From the IMG/VR virus record IMGVR_UViG_3300044712_000519, positions 1 to 36,975 of that record: a stretch of 36,975 nucleotides of DNA; one strand, given 5' to 3'. Below the pieces are notes generated by a model. That model saw only the letters and a list, made by a program, of their open reading frames with translations, had not been told where the DNA came from and made no database searches. The first letter of the stretch is position 1. Every line of letters starts with the position of its first letter. This DNA is from a virus. Of the stretch, positions 7,042-14,458 are shown one piece after another. A program made the translations under genes and the position numbers.

Positions 7042-7734
7042 TTAAAGTGTGGGAAATCCTATATATTTTCCGTTTTCAAAGAGATGTTTTCAGGCAAGTT
7101 TATGTTTCTTCTTGGCTAGTTCACGTTTAGATATGGGAGGAGTATATGGGACATATTCAAATTTTTTCTTCTCTGCATTATATTTAGGATTAGACCATTT
7201 GGTTACTTGTTCTTTCTTATGTTTCTTCTTTTTGTTTTTAATACGTTGTCTTATTCTATCCTGTGCCATCTTATTCATAGTTTTTTTCGATAAGAGGAGT
7301 TTATCAATCCGTTCCCTTTCTTGTTCTTTTTCTCTTTGTATCTTTTCTTCTCGCAGGGTTTTCCAGTCGCTTGTCATTTTACTTGTATCTATTCTCCACC
7401 GATTGATTTGAATCCCCGTAAATATTTCTAGTGTCTGAGATTTATGTACTCTAGTTTCAAAATCCTTGTGTAGTTTCTTATGGCAAAACTCACACAAAAC
7501 AACCAAGTCTCAATCTTTTTCATTAAATATATTTCTATAATGTAAATGATGCACTTGTAACAGTTTTGTAGATAGACACTTCTGACAGTAGCACTGTTTT
7601 TCAAGTATTCTTTTCCGTTTGATTCTCCACTTTGTAGACTTCAAGTATTTTCTATACTCTTCTTTATCTTTGGAGTTAGATTCCAATGTGGTACGGGTGA
7701 GGACGGGGTCTACGGCACTAGATACTTTTTTCAT
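7042..7734 (-). CDS. HNH endonuclease (230 aa)
   Basis: ATG at 7732-7734, TAA at 7042-7044. The N-terminal 100 residues are a textbook HNH nuclease: YLKSTKWRIKRKRILE, CYCQKC, LLQVHHLHYRNIFNE, then DLVVLCEFCHKKLH. Two CxxC pairs bind structural zinc and the HH/N/H residues form the metal site. The C-terminal half is a basic, charged helix rich in Lys and Glu. TGA gives the Gly in EKDGDLVVLC and LAGKHL; without it the gene breaks in the middle of the catalytic domain. It may be a free-standing mobile nuclease or serve in packaging or recombination; position far from the terminase favours the former. Confidence 0.9.
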
Positions 7735-7849
7735 AAGGGAACGGTATGTTAGATTTACATCTACTTATCCTAGCGAAGAGATTGAGCGTCGAGATAGCGG
7801 GCGTACCATATCTCTCTGTGGCTCTACAATGGCTCTCTATTATAGCCAT
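7718..7849 (-). CDS. Possible small protein (43 aa)
   Basis: ATG at 7847-7849 overlaps the end of the upstream reading frame by ten bases, and TAG at 7718-7720 overlaps the HNH start. The overlaps suit coupled translation, but the protein (MAIIESHCRATERYGTP at the start) has no motif and no TGA codon. The region is GC-richer than its surroundings. Low support. Confidence 0.4.
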   Translation of the reverse strand: MAIIESHCRATERYGTPAISTLNLFARISRCKSNIPFPYEKSI

Positions 7850-8088
7850 GACTCTATCTTTGTATGTTGAGTTCCAAAGGGCAGAGTGTATCTTACAGGG
7901 GTGGGTGGATTTCCCATCGTTATCACACAGAGGTAAGAGTACGGAGCTTTGTGTGCGACCTCCCAGTTATCTGGGTTTGCTTTGTGGATTGTATACGAAA
8001 AAACCCTTACAGCCCTTTTCTCTTTCGAGAACTGGAAGGTTAGGGTTTTACGGGTTTCTTCGTTATATATTCTATTGATACCTTCCAA
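7840..8088 (-). CDS. Hypothetical protein, TTG start (82 aa)
   Basis: No ATG is available: an in-frame TAA lies six codons upstream, so TTG at 8086-8088 is the best start. TAA at 7840-7842. The sequence (TIHKANPDNWEVAHKAPYS) is soluble with no recognised motif. It has no TGA codons and about 44% G or C at third positions, well above typical genes here, which suggests recent acquisition or a spurious frame. Part of a GC-richer block just below the lysis terminator. Confidence 0.5.
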   Translation of the reverse strand: MEGINRIYNEETRKTLTFQFSKEKRAVRVFSYTIHKANPDNWEVAHKAPYSYLCVITMGNPPTPVRYTLPFGTQHTKIESWL

Positions 8089-8170
8089 GGAAACAATTGA
8101 ATATTACAGAGACATTATACCTACCCATAGAATAATGCAAGATATTGTAGGTGGACAAATGGGATATTTG

Positions 8171-8265
8171 AGAAATAAAAATCCCCTCTGTTGTGTCTAA
8201 TGAATAGCTTTTTAGTATACACAATATTATTAGTGTCTAGTGGATTAGAAATAAAAATCCCCTCT
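8171..8265 (-). repeat. Direct repeat pair sharing the terminator arm
   Basis: The 19-base sequence AGAAATAAAAATCCCCTCT occurs at 8171-8189 and again at 8247-8265. The second copy forms one arm of the terminator hairpin; the first copy could pair with the same opposite arm (8275-8286). The spacer also repeats GTGTCTA (8193-8199 and 8233-8239). Confidence 0.8.
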
Positions 8266-8286
8266 CGTGCATTAAGAGGGGATTTT
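8252..8286 (-). terminator. Strong rho-independent terminator after lysozyme gene
   Basis: Perfect 12-base stem: AAAATCCCCTCT (8254-8265) pairs with AGAGGGGATTTT (8275-8286) across a 9-base loop. On the minus transcript it ends in a U-rich tract. It lies about 30 bases beyond the stop of the lysozyme-like gene and closes that operon. The region 8089-8314 holds no convincing gene. Confidence 0.9.
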
Positions 8287-8314
8287 AGAATATGAGTAGT
8301 GAGAGTTATTGCGA

Positions 8315-9064
8315 CTAGTACGCTGGATTATTTTTAAACCATTCAAAAGTAGCTGGATATTTTGATATAACAAATTTATGATACGCTGTATTTCCGTCAG
8401 GAGAATAGACCCCTAAATATCATTTAAGACTCTTATATCCCTCATAATGCTTCATAAACATTTCAGCATAGTCACGGCTTCATTCTATTTGTGCTGAATA
8501 GGTACAGAATCAATTACTAGATTTTATACATCTATCCCGTTTGTTGTTCTTTATCCCGTAGCAATTTCGTTGGTTCACACACTTTTTAGACTTACCGTGT
8601 CCGCTTTCAAAAGCATATTGTAGAGTCATCATAGTAGCACAACGAATAACTACATTATCTTCGTAGGTTATTCTATCCTTGTGTTTATCGTACATCTCTT
8701 GGCATATTGCTATTCTTTCTAGTCTAGCGTTATCTTGGGCAGAGAAAGTTTTTCAGAGTCACGCTTTTTGTCCAAGCGTCAAAGTATCTATTTCGACTTC
8801 TTTTGGCTTTTCCTGATTCTTTTCTACTTTTGGTGTCACTTTGACTGGTTTCGATACTTTCGCACGTTCTAGGGCGATTCTTTTGTCTTCCATCTCTTGG
8901 GTGTAGATAATCTCTTTATTAGCTACGATAGCTGGCATCTTTTGAGTTATATAGTCTCAGTAGGACACTCAGGCGAGACCGTTAGCCCTCAAAGCTGTTA
9001 CAAGTATCGCTAGGATAATAATTCAAGAGGCTAGGAGGATAAAACCTCATCTTATATGGTTCAT
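8315..9064 (-). CDS. Membrane-anchored lysozyme-like endolysin (249 aa)
   Basis: ATG at 9062-9064, TAG at 8315-8317. Residues 8-27 are a single membrane segment (FILLASGIIILAILVTAL), followed by a charged Lys/Pro/Glu linker (about 55-95) and a C-terminal catalytic domain from about residue 100. That domain has AFESGHGKSKKC with a likely catalytic Glu153, then NCYGIKNN and YAEMFMKHYEGYKSLKGYL, the pattern of lysozyme-like/N-acetylglucosaminidase muramidases. Extra cysteines suggest disulphides outside the membrane. TGA gives the Gly at SNGFC and LKGYL. It follows a holin-like gene and precedes a terminator. Likely a signal-anchor endolysin; exact glycosidase family uncertain. Confidence 0.8.
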
Positions 9065-9068
9065 GGGA

Positions 9069-9311
9069 TTATTTAGAAAGTAAAATCTTTGCTACTAGTA
9101 TAGTAATAGCCCAAACTGGAATAGTATATTTTCACCTCATCATTCAGCATTTCATAATTATCCAAATACTTCATAGTATTACTGGTATAATACGCCATAT
9201 ATTAGTGTAATCTCATCATATTTCTTGTCATAATGACAATGCTCAAAGCATTCACCAAAATATATGGTTCTGTAAAGATTTTTGTGTTTTCTTAATAAAT
9301 ATATTAGTCAT
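9069..9311 (-). CDS. Holin-like small membrane protein (80 aa)
   Basis: ATG at 9309-9311, TAA at 9069-9071. Two or three hydrophobic segments (IFWGMLGALSLG, IIPVILGSIWIIMKC, PVWAITILVAKILL) with a charged N-terminus. TGA codons supply many of its glycines, including GMLGALSLGQEIGG. Size, topology and its place directly upstream of the lysozyme gene make a holin role plausible. Confidence 0.68.
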
Positions 9312-9312
9312 A

Positions 9313-9675
9313 TTATTTGGTTAAGAGTTCATACACATTGCCTACAACTTCATAAAGAGGTACATTAAAATTGTAAATTGTGTCTTTGCGTTTTAGTGCT
9401 ATTCTCATTTCCTCATCATACCAAATAACTTGGAATATTTCTCAAGATGGTGCTTTCACAAGGTCATCAAAATAAACTTCTACAAGGTTATTGTCCAGTA
9501 GTCATGTAAACTGTCGTAACTCAAAATCTCATTTATACAGAGTTACTGTTTCAATTTCTGATACTTCATAGGATATACTAGCAATTTCTCAGTTTAAGAA
9601 CCAGCAAATTTTGCTAATAGAGTTTGCCATTCTTCTGTTAAGTTTGTCCCACACTTCATATTTTATAGGTCGCAT
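9313..9675 (-). CDS. YopX-like protein (120 aa)
   Basis: ATG at 9673-9675, TAA at 9313-9315. Begins MRPIKYEVWDK and carries LRQFTGLLDNN, VEVYFDDLVK and EIFQVIWYDEEM, matching the order of conserved blocks in the YopX family (Q-x-TGL-x-D, Y-x-x-D-x-V, V-x-W). TGA encodes the Gly of FTGLLD, a conserved position. YopX proteins are common phage accessory proteins of unknown role. Joined to the holin-like gene by TAA-T-ATG. Confidence 0.8.
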
Positions 9676-9677
9676 AA

Positions 9678-9842
9678 TTAGTTTTTATAAGATAAAGATT
9701 TCTCTACTTTCATAAGGAACGCAAGGACTCATCTTCCAAATGTTCTTCGGATAAAATGTCCTGTGGGAGTGAGTCATCTGTAAGGAAGCTCTCGGTTTTG
9801 ACTCCTTTGTGGAGTGTGACGATGGATAGTGTCGACATACAT
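9678..9842 (-). CDS. Hypothetical basic protein (54 aa)
   Basis: ATG at 9840-9842, TAA at 9678-9680 two bases before the YopX-like start. Arg-rich (GHFIRRTFGRG) with two TGA glycines. A second frame starting at 9838 is also open for 44 codons, but it has about half G/C third positions versus about 30% here and leaves a gap, so this frame is preferred. Function unknown. Confidence 0.5.
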
Positions 9843-9845
9843 AAA

Positions 9846-9971
9846 TTATTGATTAGGATTTAAACAGTCAAATCATATCACTCATCCTGTATCGTCTTTT
9901 AAGAGTTTACACTCATCATTTGAACACGAACATAAGACAAGAGAAGTAACTATTAGTAGTATATATTTCAT
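9846..9971 (-). CDS. Small lipoprotein-like protein (41 aa)
   Basis: ATG at 9969-9971, TAA at 9846-9848. MKYILLIVTSLVLCSCSN is a signal peptide with a possible lipobox ending at the second Cys. The mature part is about 25 residues with more cysteines and two TGA glycines. Could be an outer-leaflet lysis accessory or superinfection factor; placed just upstream of lysis genes. Confidence 0.65.
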
Positions 9972-9973
9972 AT

Positions 9974-10165
9974 TTATAGATAACGAGGTGTAAAAGATTT
10001 ACTAGCATCTAGGAGCTTTTGGAACTTATTTATTCTGAGAATATTTAATTCTACTGCTTTAGTCTCTAGTGGTGACATGTTTTGAGGTCTCTTTTGAGAG
10101 AGCCAACGGAGTGAACTTTCTGCGTTAGAAATTCAAATACGTAAGCGATGAGGAGAATATTGCAT
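9974..10165 (-). CDS. Hypothetical protein (63 aa)
   Basis: ATG at 10163-10165, TAA at 9974-9976. Basic and helical (PLETKAVELNILRINKFQKL). One TGA codon (LRIGIS). It lies directly downstream of the homing endonuclease, so it may be the gene next to which that element inserted. No family recognised. Confidence 0.68.
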
Positions 10166-10170
10166 ATATT

Positions 10171-10890
10171 TTAGTTATTAATTAATTTCCAAATAAAACC
10201 ACCAGCCTTTTCTTGTTTTCATCTATACGCTAGTGAAATGGAATATGGTCATAGATGCATTTCTTTAGCTGCACATTTTATAGAGGAAAATTCTCGTATT
10301 AAATTTCATTCGTCATCAAAAGCTCATATTCTTTTTGAAATACGAATTCTACTCATTTCTCAATATTTTTTGTATTGCTCTGCTGTCATTCATGTTTTCA
10401 GTACATGTATTCTGTGATGATGGTTCTCAGAATTAGTACACCATTCAAGGTTTTCTATACGGTTATCATCTCTTATTCCGTTTTTGTGGTTTATGTGTGG
10501 TTTATTCTCTGGATTTGGTATATAAGTCATTCATACTAACCTGTGGACTAAAAAAGCATGGAATCTCTCACCACATTTTTTGCCAATTCGGACACTCTTA
10601 TATCCGTACTGTGTTATAGTTTGTTTGAGAAATTTACCATATAGAATATCGCTTCTGGAGAATCAATTTCTTTTATATTTTTTGATTCTATTATGGCTCC
10701 AAACTTTTCCATCTTCCGTTACTGCGTATCGTCACTCGTAACCTGGAATATCTTTCATAAATCAGCAATAAAAAATAGGTGCATCGTGGAGTCCTGGAAG
10801 AGACACAATACACCTACTTCTTAATCAAATGTTTTTCCAGAACTCTTTTGATGAGTGTATTATATTTATAATGTTTAGGATTTCAAGCAT
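10171..10890 (-). CDS. Homing endonuclease, NUMOD4-HNH-NUMOD1 (239 aa)
   Basis: ATG at 10888-10890, TAA at 10171-10173. Residues 45-70 are a NUMOD4 module (MKDIPGYEGRYAVTEDGKVW), 115-160 an HNH_3 nuclease (VHRLVGMTYIPNPENK, HINHKNG, NRIENLEWCTNSENHHH), and 190-237 a NUMOD1 DNA-binding repeat (AFDDEGNLIREFSSIKCAAKE ending GGFIWKL). Such free-standing nucleases spread by cutting related phages. Eleven of about 21 glycines are TGA, including the conserved second Gly of GYEGRY. The first 44 residues have no counterpart in the family; the true start may be Met45. Confidence 0.92.
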
Positions 10891-10892
10891 AA

Positions 10893-11069
10893 TTACTTAT
10901 TTAAAGAATAGCAAATACGCTCTACTTTGGTTTTGCCAGAAGTGAATTTTACTACTGTAATTGCACAGACTTCTTTGTCTGTACGTTGTGTAAGATGCCA
11001 GACACGAGCTACTCCATAATCTGCGAAGAGATTACTTGAAAAGAGAGCGAGGAGGATAAGGGAACGCAT
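10893..11069 (-). CDS. Small secreted protein (58 aa)
   Basis: ATG at 11067-11069, TAA at 10893-10895. MRSLILLALFSSNLFADYG is a good signal peptide with cleavage after FA; the mature part is about 40 residues with two cysteines. It is the first gene after promoter P4, and its start follows the tract TTTCCTGTCCTTTTATT. No TGA codon. It could act in the envelope, for example against superinfection; that is speculation. Confidence 0.72.
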   Translation of the reverse strand: MRSLILLALFSSNLFADYGVARVWHLTQRTDKEVCAITVVKFTSGKTKVERICYSLNK

Positions 11070-11166
11070 AATAAAAGGACAGGAAATAAAGGTTTTACTG
11101 CGAGAACGGTGATTCGTGAACTGCCTTTGGCGTGTCGTGAACCTTGTCGTTTATCGAAGTACACAT

Positions 11167-11195
11167 ATCCTACACCAATAAACTACTTTTTGCAA
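11167..11195 (-). promoter_or_regulatory. Promoter P4
   Basis: Minus strand TTGCAA (11190-11195), 17 bases, TAGGAT (11167-11172). The leader to the ATG at 11069 contains the direct repeat TTCACGA twice about 23 bases apart (around 11120-11150) and a GCC-TTT-GGC hairpin between them, possibly an operator or RNA control element. Confidence 0.55.
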
Positions 11196-11240
11196 CTATA
11201 GCTTGTATATCACTAAAGGTATGAATACAATTTGTACTCA

Positions 11241-11888
11241 TTATGACAAATACTCCTTTACGAGAGCATTTTTGCGGTCTTCGAGAGACATTCATAGTCG
11301 TATCATAGTAGCGTTGCTCTTTTGCATATCATCCATGAGTTCCATTTTATCCTCTCAATATCTAGCTCTCTGATTAGGGCTAGGACTTCCTGAGACGAGT
11401 ACATTAAGCATAGTAGCTTCATCTCGATAATTGGAATGTCCGCTTTCAGCTATGGCGTTGCACATTCTTTTGTACCCCTCTTTAATTTTGTTTCTGCCGA
11501 TAGCTAGTCATTCCCCATCAAGAACAAACTTTATTATTTTATGCTTGAACTCAGGAGAGAGCCACATTGCAAAATCCATCAAAAGATATTGGCTCATCCA
11601 TGTACCTCAAAACTTTCATTTCTTTACTGATATTACCCCATCTACCTTTGGTTTGTCCTCTGAAATCATAACATGCGAATTCGCATCTTTAGAATTTTCC
11701 CTGTATAGAATCTCAATATATTCCTTTGTAGACTGATTCCGAAGGTAACTACCCATCTCTTTATTATCTCCTTTGCTAGCGTTGTATGCCTTGAGCATAT
11801 CAGTAGCATTATATAAAAGTGTATCTACTTCCTGTTTCACTTCCATACCCTCGAAAGGTCGGAATATTACCAAAGACTTATTCGGCAT
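11241..11888 (-). CDS. KilA-N domain protein (215 aa)
   Basis: ATG at 11886-11888, TAA at 11241-11243. The KilA-N domain spans about residues 20-125: LLYNATDMLKAYNA, SYLRNQSTKEYIEIL, then GKFGGTWMSQYLLMDFAMWL and SPEFKHKIIKFV. KilA-N is a DNA-binding module of phage and viral regulators and antirepressors. TGA supplies two of the glycines in GKFGGTW, which is nearly invariant, so this gene is strong evidence for the code. The C-terminal part is helical with no known motif. It has its own promoter with two palindromes and is flanked upstream by a terminator, so it is a separately controlled unit. Confidence 0.9.
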
Positions 11889-11909
11889 ATACTGTAATTA
11901 AATATTAAA

Positions 11910-11957
11910 TACTACTTATGTAGTAATATCAGTATATTGATATAATTTACTTTGCAA
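11910..11957 (-). promoter_or_regulatory. Promoter P3 with two palindromic operators
   Basis: TTGCAA (11952-11957), 15 bases, TATACT (11931-11936) on the minus strand. Two perfect inverted repeats follow: ATATCA-N6-TGATAT (11926-11943), which covers the -10, and TACTAC-N4-GTAGTA (11910-11925). Such an arrangement suits a repressor of the KilA-N gene, perhaps its own product. Confidence 0.6.
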
Positions 11958-11967
11958 TAGATAACAC

Positions 11968-12000
11968 AAAAAAACTCACCATTCAGAAAAACAGAGTTTT
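11968..12000 (-). terminator. Probable terminator upstream of KilA-N unit
   Basis: Minus strand AAAACTC (12000-11994) pairs with GAGTTTT (11977-11971) over a 16-base loop and runs into seven or more T. It lies about 60 bases after the stop of the 12063-12287 gene. The loop is long, so efficiency is uncertain. Confidence 0.5.
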
Positions 12001-12062
12001 ACTGAGATGATGAGCACATATAAAAGGCTTATAAATTCTAATAAATTATAATAGAATTACAA

Positions 12063-12287
12063 CTATCATATTTCCATACCATCGTATCAAACAATGTACT
12101 TTTTCTTTTCTCCAGTCATTGTTTCGTATTTTACTTCTTCTACTGGATTTTTAGTAGAATTATGAAAATAATATCTCGCATCTCATTTTTCTATCCAAGC
12201 ATAAGGTTCTCCTTGCACTATATGAAGTTTAGCTCATTCTAAGAGTTTGTTTATGTTGTCGTTATAGAGCCATTCTGTTTCAAGCAT
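12063..12287 (-). CDS. Hypothetical protein (74 aa)
   Basis: ATG at 12285-12287, TAG at 12063-12065. It contains EPYAWIEKGDARYYFHN and TMTGEKKKYIVGYDG; several glycines are TGA. It is alone between two terminators. TATAAT at 12294-12299 ends only six bases before the ATG, so transcription from it would be nearly leaderless. Function unknown. Confidence 0.72.
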
Positions 12288-12306
12288 ATTTAAATTATAT
12301 ACAAAA

Positions 12307-12326
12307 AATCCCTATTGCTAGGGATT
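12307..12326 (-). terminator. Strong rho-independent terminator
   Basis: Perfect 8-base stem AATCCCTA/TAGGGATT with a four-base loop, followed on the minus transcript by TTTTTT. It ends the transcript that carries the possible peptidase gene 12364-13323. Confidence 0.9.
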
Positions 12327-12363
12327 CTTTGTTATTTCGTGCTTTCCTTTTATAAAAGCAAGA

Positions 12364-13323
12364 TTATATTACTCATTTATAGATTAAATCAATAACGTCT
12401 CATCGTTTCACCTCCTTATTCCTGTCAGTCCCAAGGTATACAGGAACTTTAGAGCTTTTAGATAACATGGTAGTTACTTCAAATATAGTAGCTGGTTTGT
12501 CTTTGTCCTTTTTATTCCAGATATTCTTCTCAGGTACGAGAGGATTTAATTTTATTGCCATCCTAGAGCACTCATAGCGTGTGATATTGTCTCAGGCTCT
12601 CTCTCAGTTCCAAAGTTTATCTTTCATTCCTTGTAGGTAGCGTTTTCCCTTGTCTGAGAGACTGGACTCCTTAAAGAATATAAATACGTTCCTAGACTCA
12701 AAAGCCTTGTCAGTACACAGCATCAAATCATCTACGTTCTTATATCGGTATTTCTTTCCGTAGTTATCGAGGATAGTAAGAGTTCTTCGAGTTCTACAAT
12801 GTCCATATCTAGCTCATGGGTAGTTCCAGTAGTCAAGCTTGTCCATTACTCCGTCTACTTGGTCGAGAGTGAATTGACGATTACCACGAAGAGAAGTAGT
12901 AATAGGAATATTCTTTTGAGCAAGTTTTATTAAGAGTTCTTTTTCGTTTACCATTGCTGTGCGTATAGGGTCACTTGGATATTTAGTGTTATACCATCTT
13001 CGGACTACATCTACACCGATAGACGTAAACCCTCCAATAGCTGGGTCAAAGTCTCCAGAGGCAGAACGAGCCTTTACTATCTCTAGGCGTTCTTCTTTGG
13101 TCAGTTCTCTCCCCATTATTATTGATAGAGTGGTAAGCGGTCAGTACCCTGTACAGAGATTTCTTCCGTATTCAGGAAACTCTAATTGATTGTAGAGTTT
13201 TTCAAAGGTTGTTTCTTCACCGTATTCTATAAAGAAGTCTGGAGAGAATATATCATCACTTCAAGCGATATATTCATCGCCTGTTGGAGCATCTAAATCA
13301 ATAAGGTGAGTTTCGCTTGGCAT
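12364..13323 (-). CDS. Possible papain-like cysteine peptidase (319 aa)
   Basis: ATG at 13321-13323, TAA at 12364-12366. An acidic N-terminus is followed by EYGRNLCTGYGPLTTLSIIM (Cys57), and about 118 residues later by RYGHCRTRRTLTILDNYGK (His175, Asn187). This order and the DNYG ending resemble the Cys-His-Asn triad of papain/C39-type peptidases, which phages use to cut peptidoglycan crosslinks or process proteins. TGA gives the Gly after CTGY and in NYPGARYGH. It follows a set of small membrane proteins, so a lysis or entry role would fit. No homology could be tested, and the assignment rests on motif order alone. Confidence 0.5.
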
Positions 13324-13324
13324 A

Positions 13325-13594
13325 TTATTCGGTTAAACGTTTATCAGGCTTGCCTATTAAAATAGAAGCCACCATATCAGCGTAATTTGAGCCTACTGTT
13401 GGGGTGTAGAGTCTTTCTTCGATGGTCTCGGTGTCATGGACTCCGCTTTCCCATAATTCTCTAAAAACAGGAGAATAGAGGTCTACCCAATGAGGGGAGA
13501 GAGAATCGGGAGAGACTCACATCTTCTTAGCCATTTTTTGGATAAGAGAGACTTGAATACTATTTTCAGGTAACATTCCGAAGTATGTTTCCAT
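13325..13594 (-). CDS. Hypothetical protein (89 aa)
   Basis: ATG at 13592-13594, TAA at 13325-13327. Soluble; contains IQKMAKKMGVSPDSLSPHW and ends IGKPDKRLTE. One TGA (KMGVS). It directly precedes the possible peptidase with a TAA-T-ATG junction. No family recognised. Confidence 0.72.
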
Positions 13595-13604
13595 ATTAAA
13601 AAGG

Positions 13605-13733
13605 TTATGCCCACTTGCGAGGATTCTTTCCTACTTTTCGTTTTACTTTTACTATTCATGGTCTAGGGTCGCTCTTAGGGACTTTTACAAGTCACTTCTT
13701 AGGGTTTGTTTTTAATACTTTTTTAAATTGCAT
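13605..13733 (-). CDS. Small basic protein (42 aa)
   Basis: ATG at 13731-13733, TAA at 13605-13607. Very Lys/Arg-rich (KVPKSDPRPG, KVKRKVGKNPRKW) with two TGA glycines. It may bind nucleic acid or the cell surface by charge. Function unknown. Confidence 0.65.
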
Positions 13734-13734
13734 A

Positions 13735-13947
13735 TTATTCATTTACGAGCTTAAATGTCTGTCTGTCGTATTCAAATTCTGATTTCATTGTATCTCTTAT
13801 CGTGTTTTCTACAAGAGCATGTACTTGGTTTGGTATTTGTTTCTTTAAATCTTCTATTTTTAAAAACAATGCCCCTAGTAAGAGAGATATGACTCAAAGT
13901 ATAATTATTATAATTATATCTTTTATGTGTTCTTTTATTTCTTTCAT
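13735..13947 (-). CDS. Single-pass membrane protein (70 aa)
   Basis: ATG at 13945-13947, TAA at 13735-13737. One strong membrane helix (IIIIIILGVISLLLGALFL) near the N-terminus, in which the first Gly is TGA, then a charged helix. It overlaps the end of the upstream gene by 13 bases. The shape suits a spanin- or holin-accessory protein; unproven. Confidence 0.7.
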
Positions 13948-14231
13948 AAGTTTTTTATTCATTCCTCTATTCTAGCGAGGTGTTCAGCGTGTGATTTATG
14001 CCATTCATTACTAGTCGCTATTTGGTTTAGGAAAGATTCACTTATTTTATCGAGAGAGTTTTTAAATATTGTTTGTTGTTGTGCTGATAGTTCAGTGAAT
14101 TGTTTTACTACGTTATCAAACTTACTAACTAGGTACGGTATTCATTTGTAGACAGTCATAAAAAAGGTGAATACAAATAATCCATAGATTATGCCTTTTT
14201 CTGAGAAGATTGTTATGAGTATTTCTTCCAT
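13935..14231 (-). CDS. Membrane-anchored coiled-coil protein (98 aa)
   Basis: ATG at 14229-14231, TAA at 13935-13937. An N-terminal membrane helix (GIIYGLFVFTFFMTVY) followed by a long helix (FDNVVKQFTELSAQQQTIFK). One of four membrane proteins after the fibre genes, a common place for a lysis cassette. Possible spanin/holin partner; no direct homology. Confidence 0.7.
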
Positions 14232-14232
14232 A

Positions 14233-14424
14233 TTATTTGTCTCAAATGTTACGGTCTATTGTTCTGACTACTGTGAATCCACCAGCTACATAGCTGAGGA
14301 ACTTACCGAGAGAGACATACCACTCGTCATTAGCGAAGTCTGGAGATACTAGGACTGTACTTGCAGAGCCTAGTACGATAGCCCAGAATCTTGTAGAGAG
14401 TAGGAAAGAAAATTTATCGTTCAT
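14233..14424 (-). CDS. Holin-like protein with two membrane segments (63 aa)
   Basis: ATG at 14422-14424, TAA at 14233-14235. Segments FWAIVLGSASTVLVS and LGKFLSYVAGGFTVV flank a short acidic loop, and the C-terminus is charged. This matches small two-helix holins. An upstream TTG (14457) would add 11 residues but the ATG is preferred. One TGA (NIGDK). It lies just after the long fibre gene. Confidence 0.68.
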
Positions 14425-14458
14425 AGAGTTATTATAAGTATTATTTATGGGAGGCAAA

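Noticed and set aside
9708-9838. Alternative frame starting at 9838 in place of 9678-9842
   Set aside because: Higher G/C at third positions and a gap before the next gene make it less likely, though it has not been excluded.
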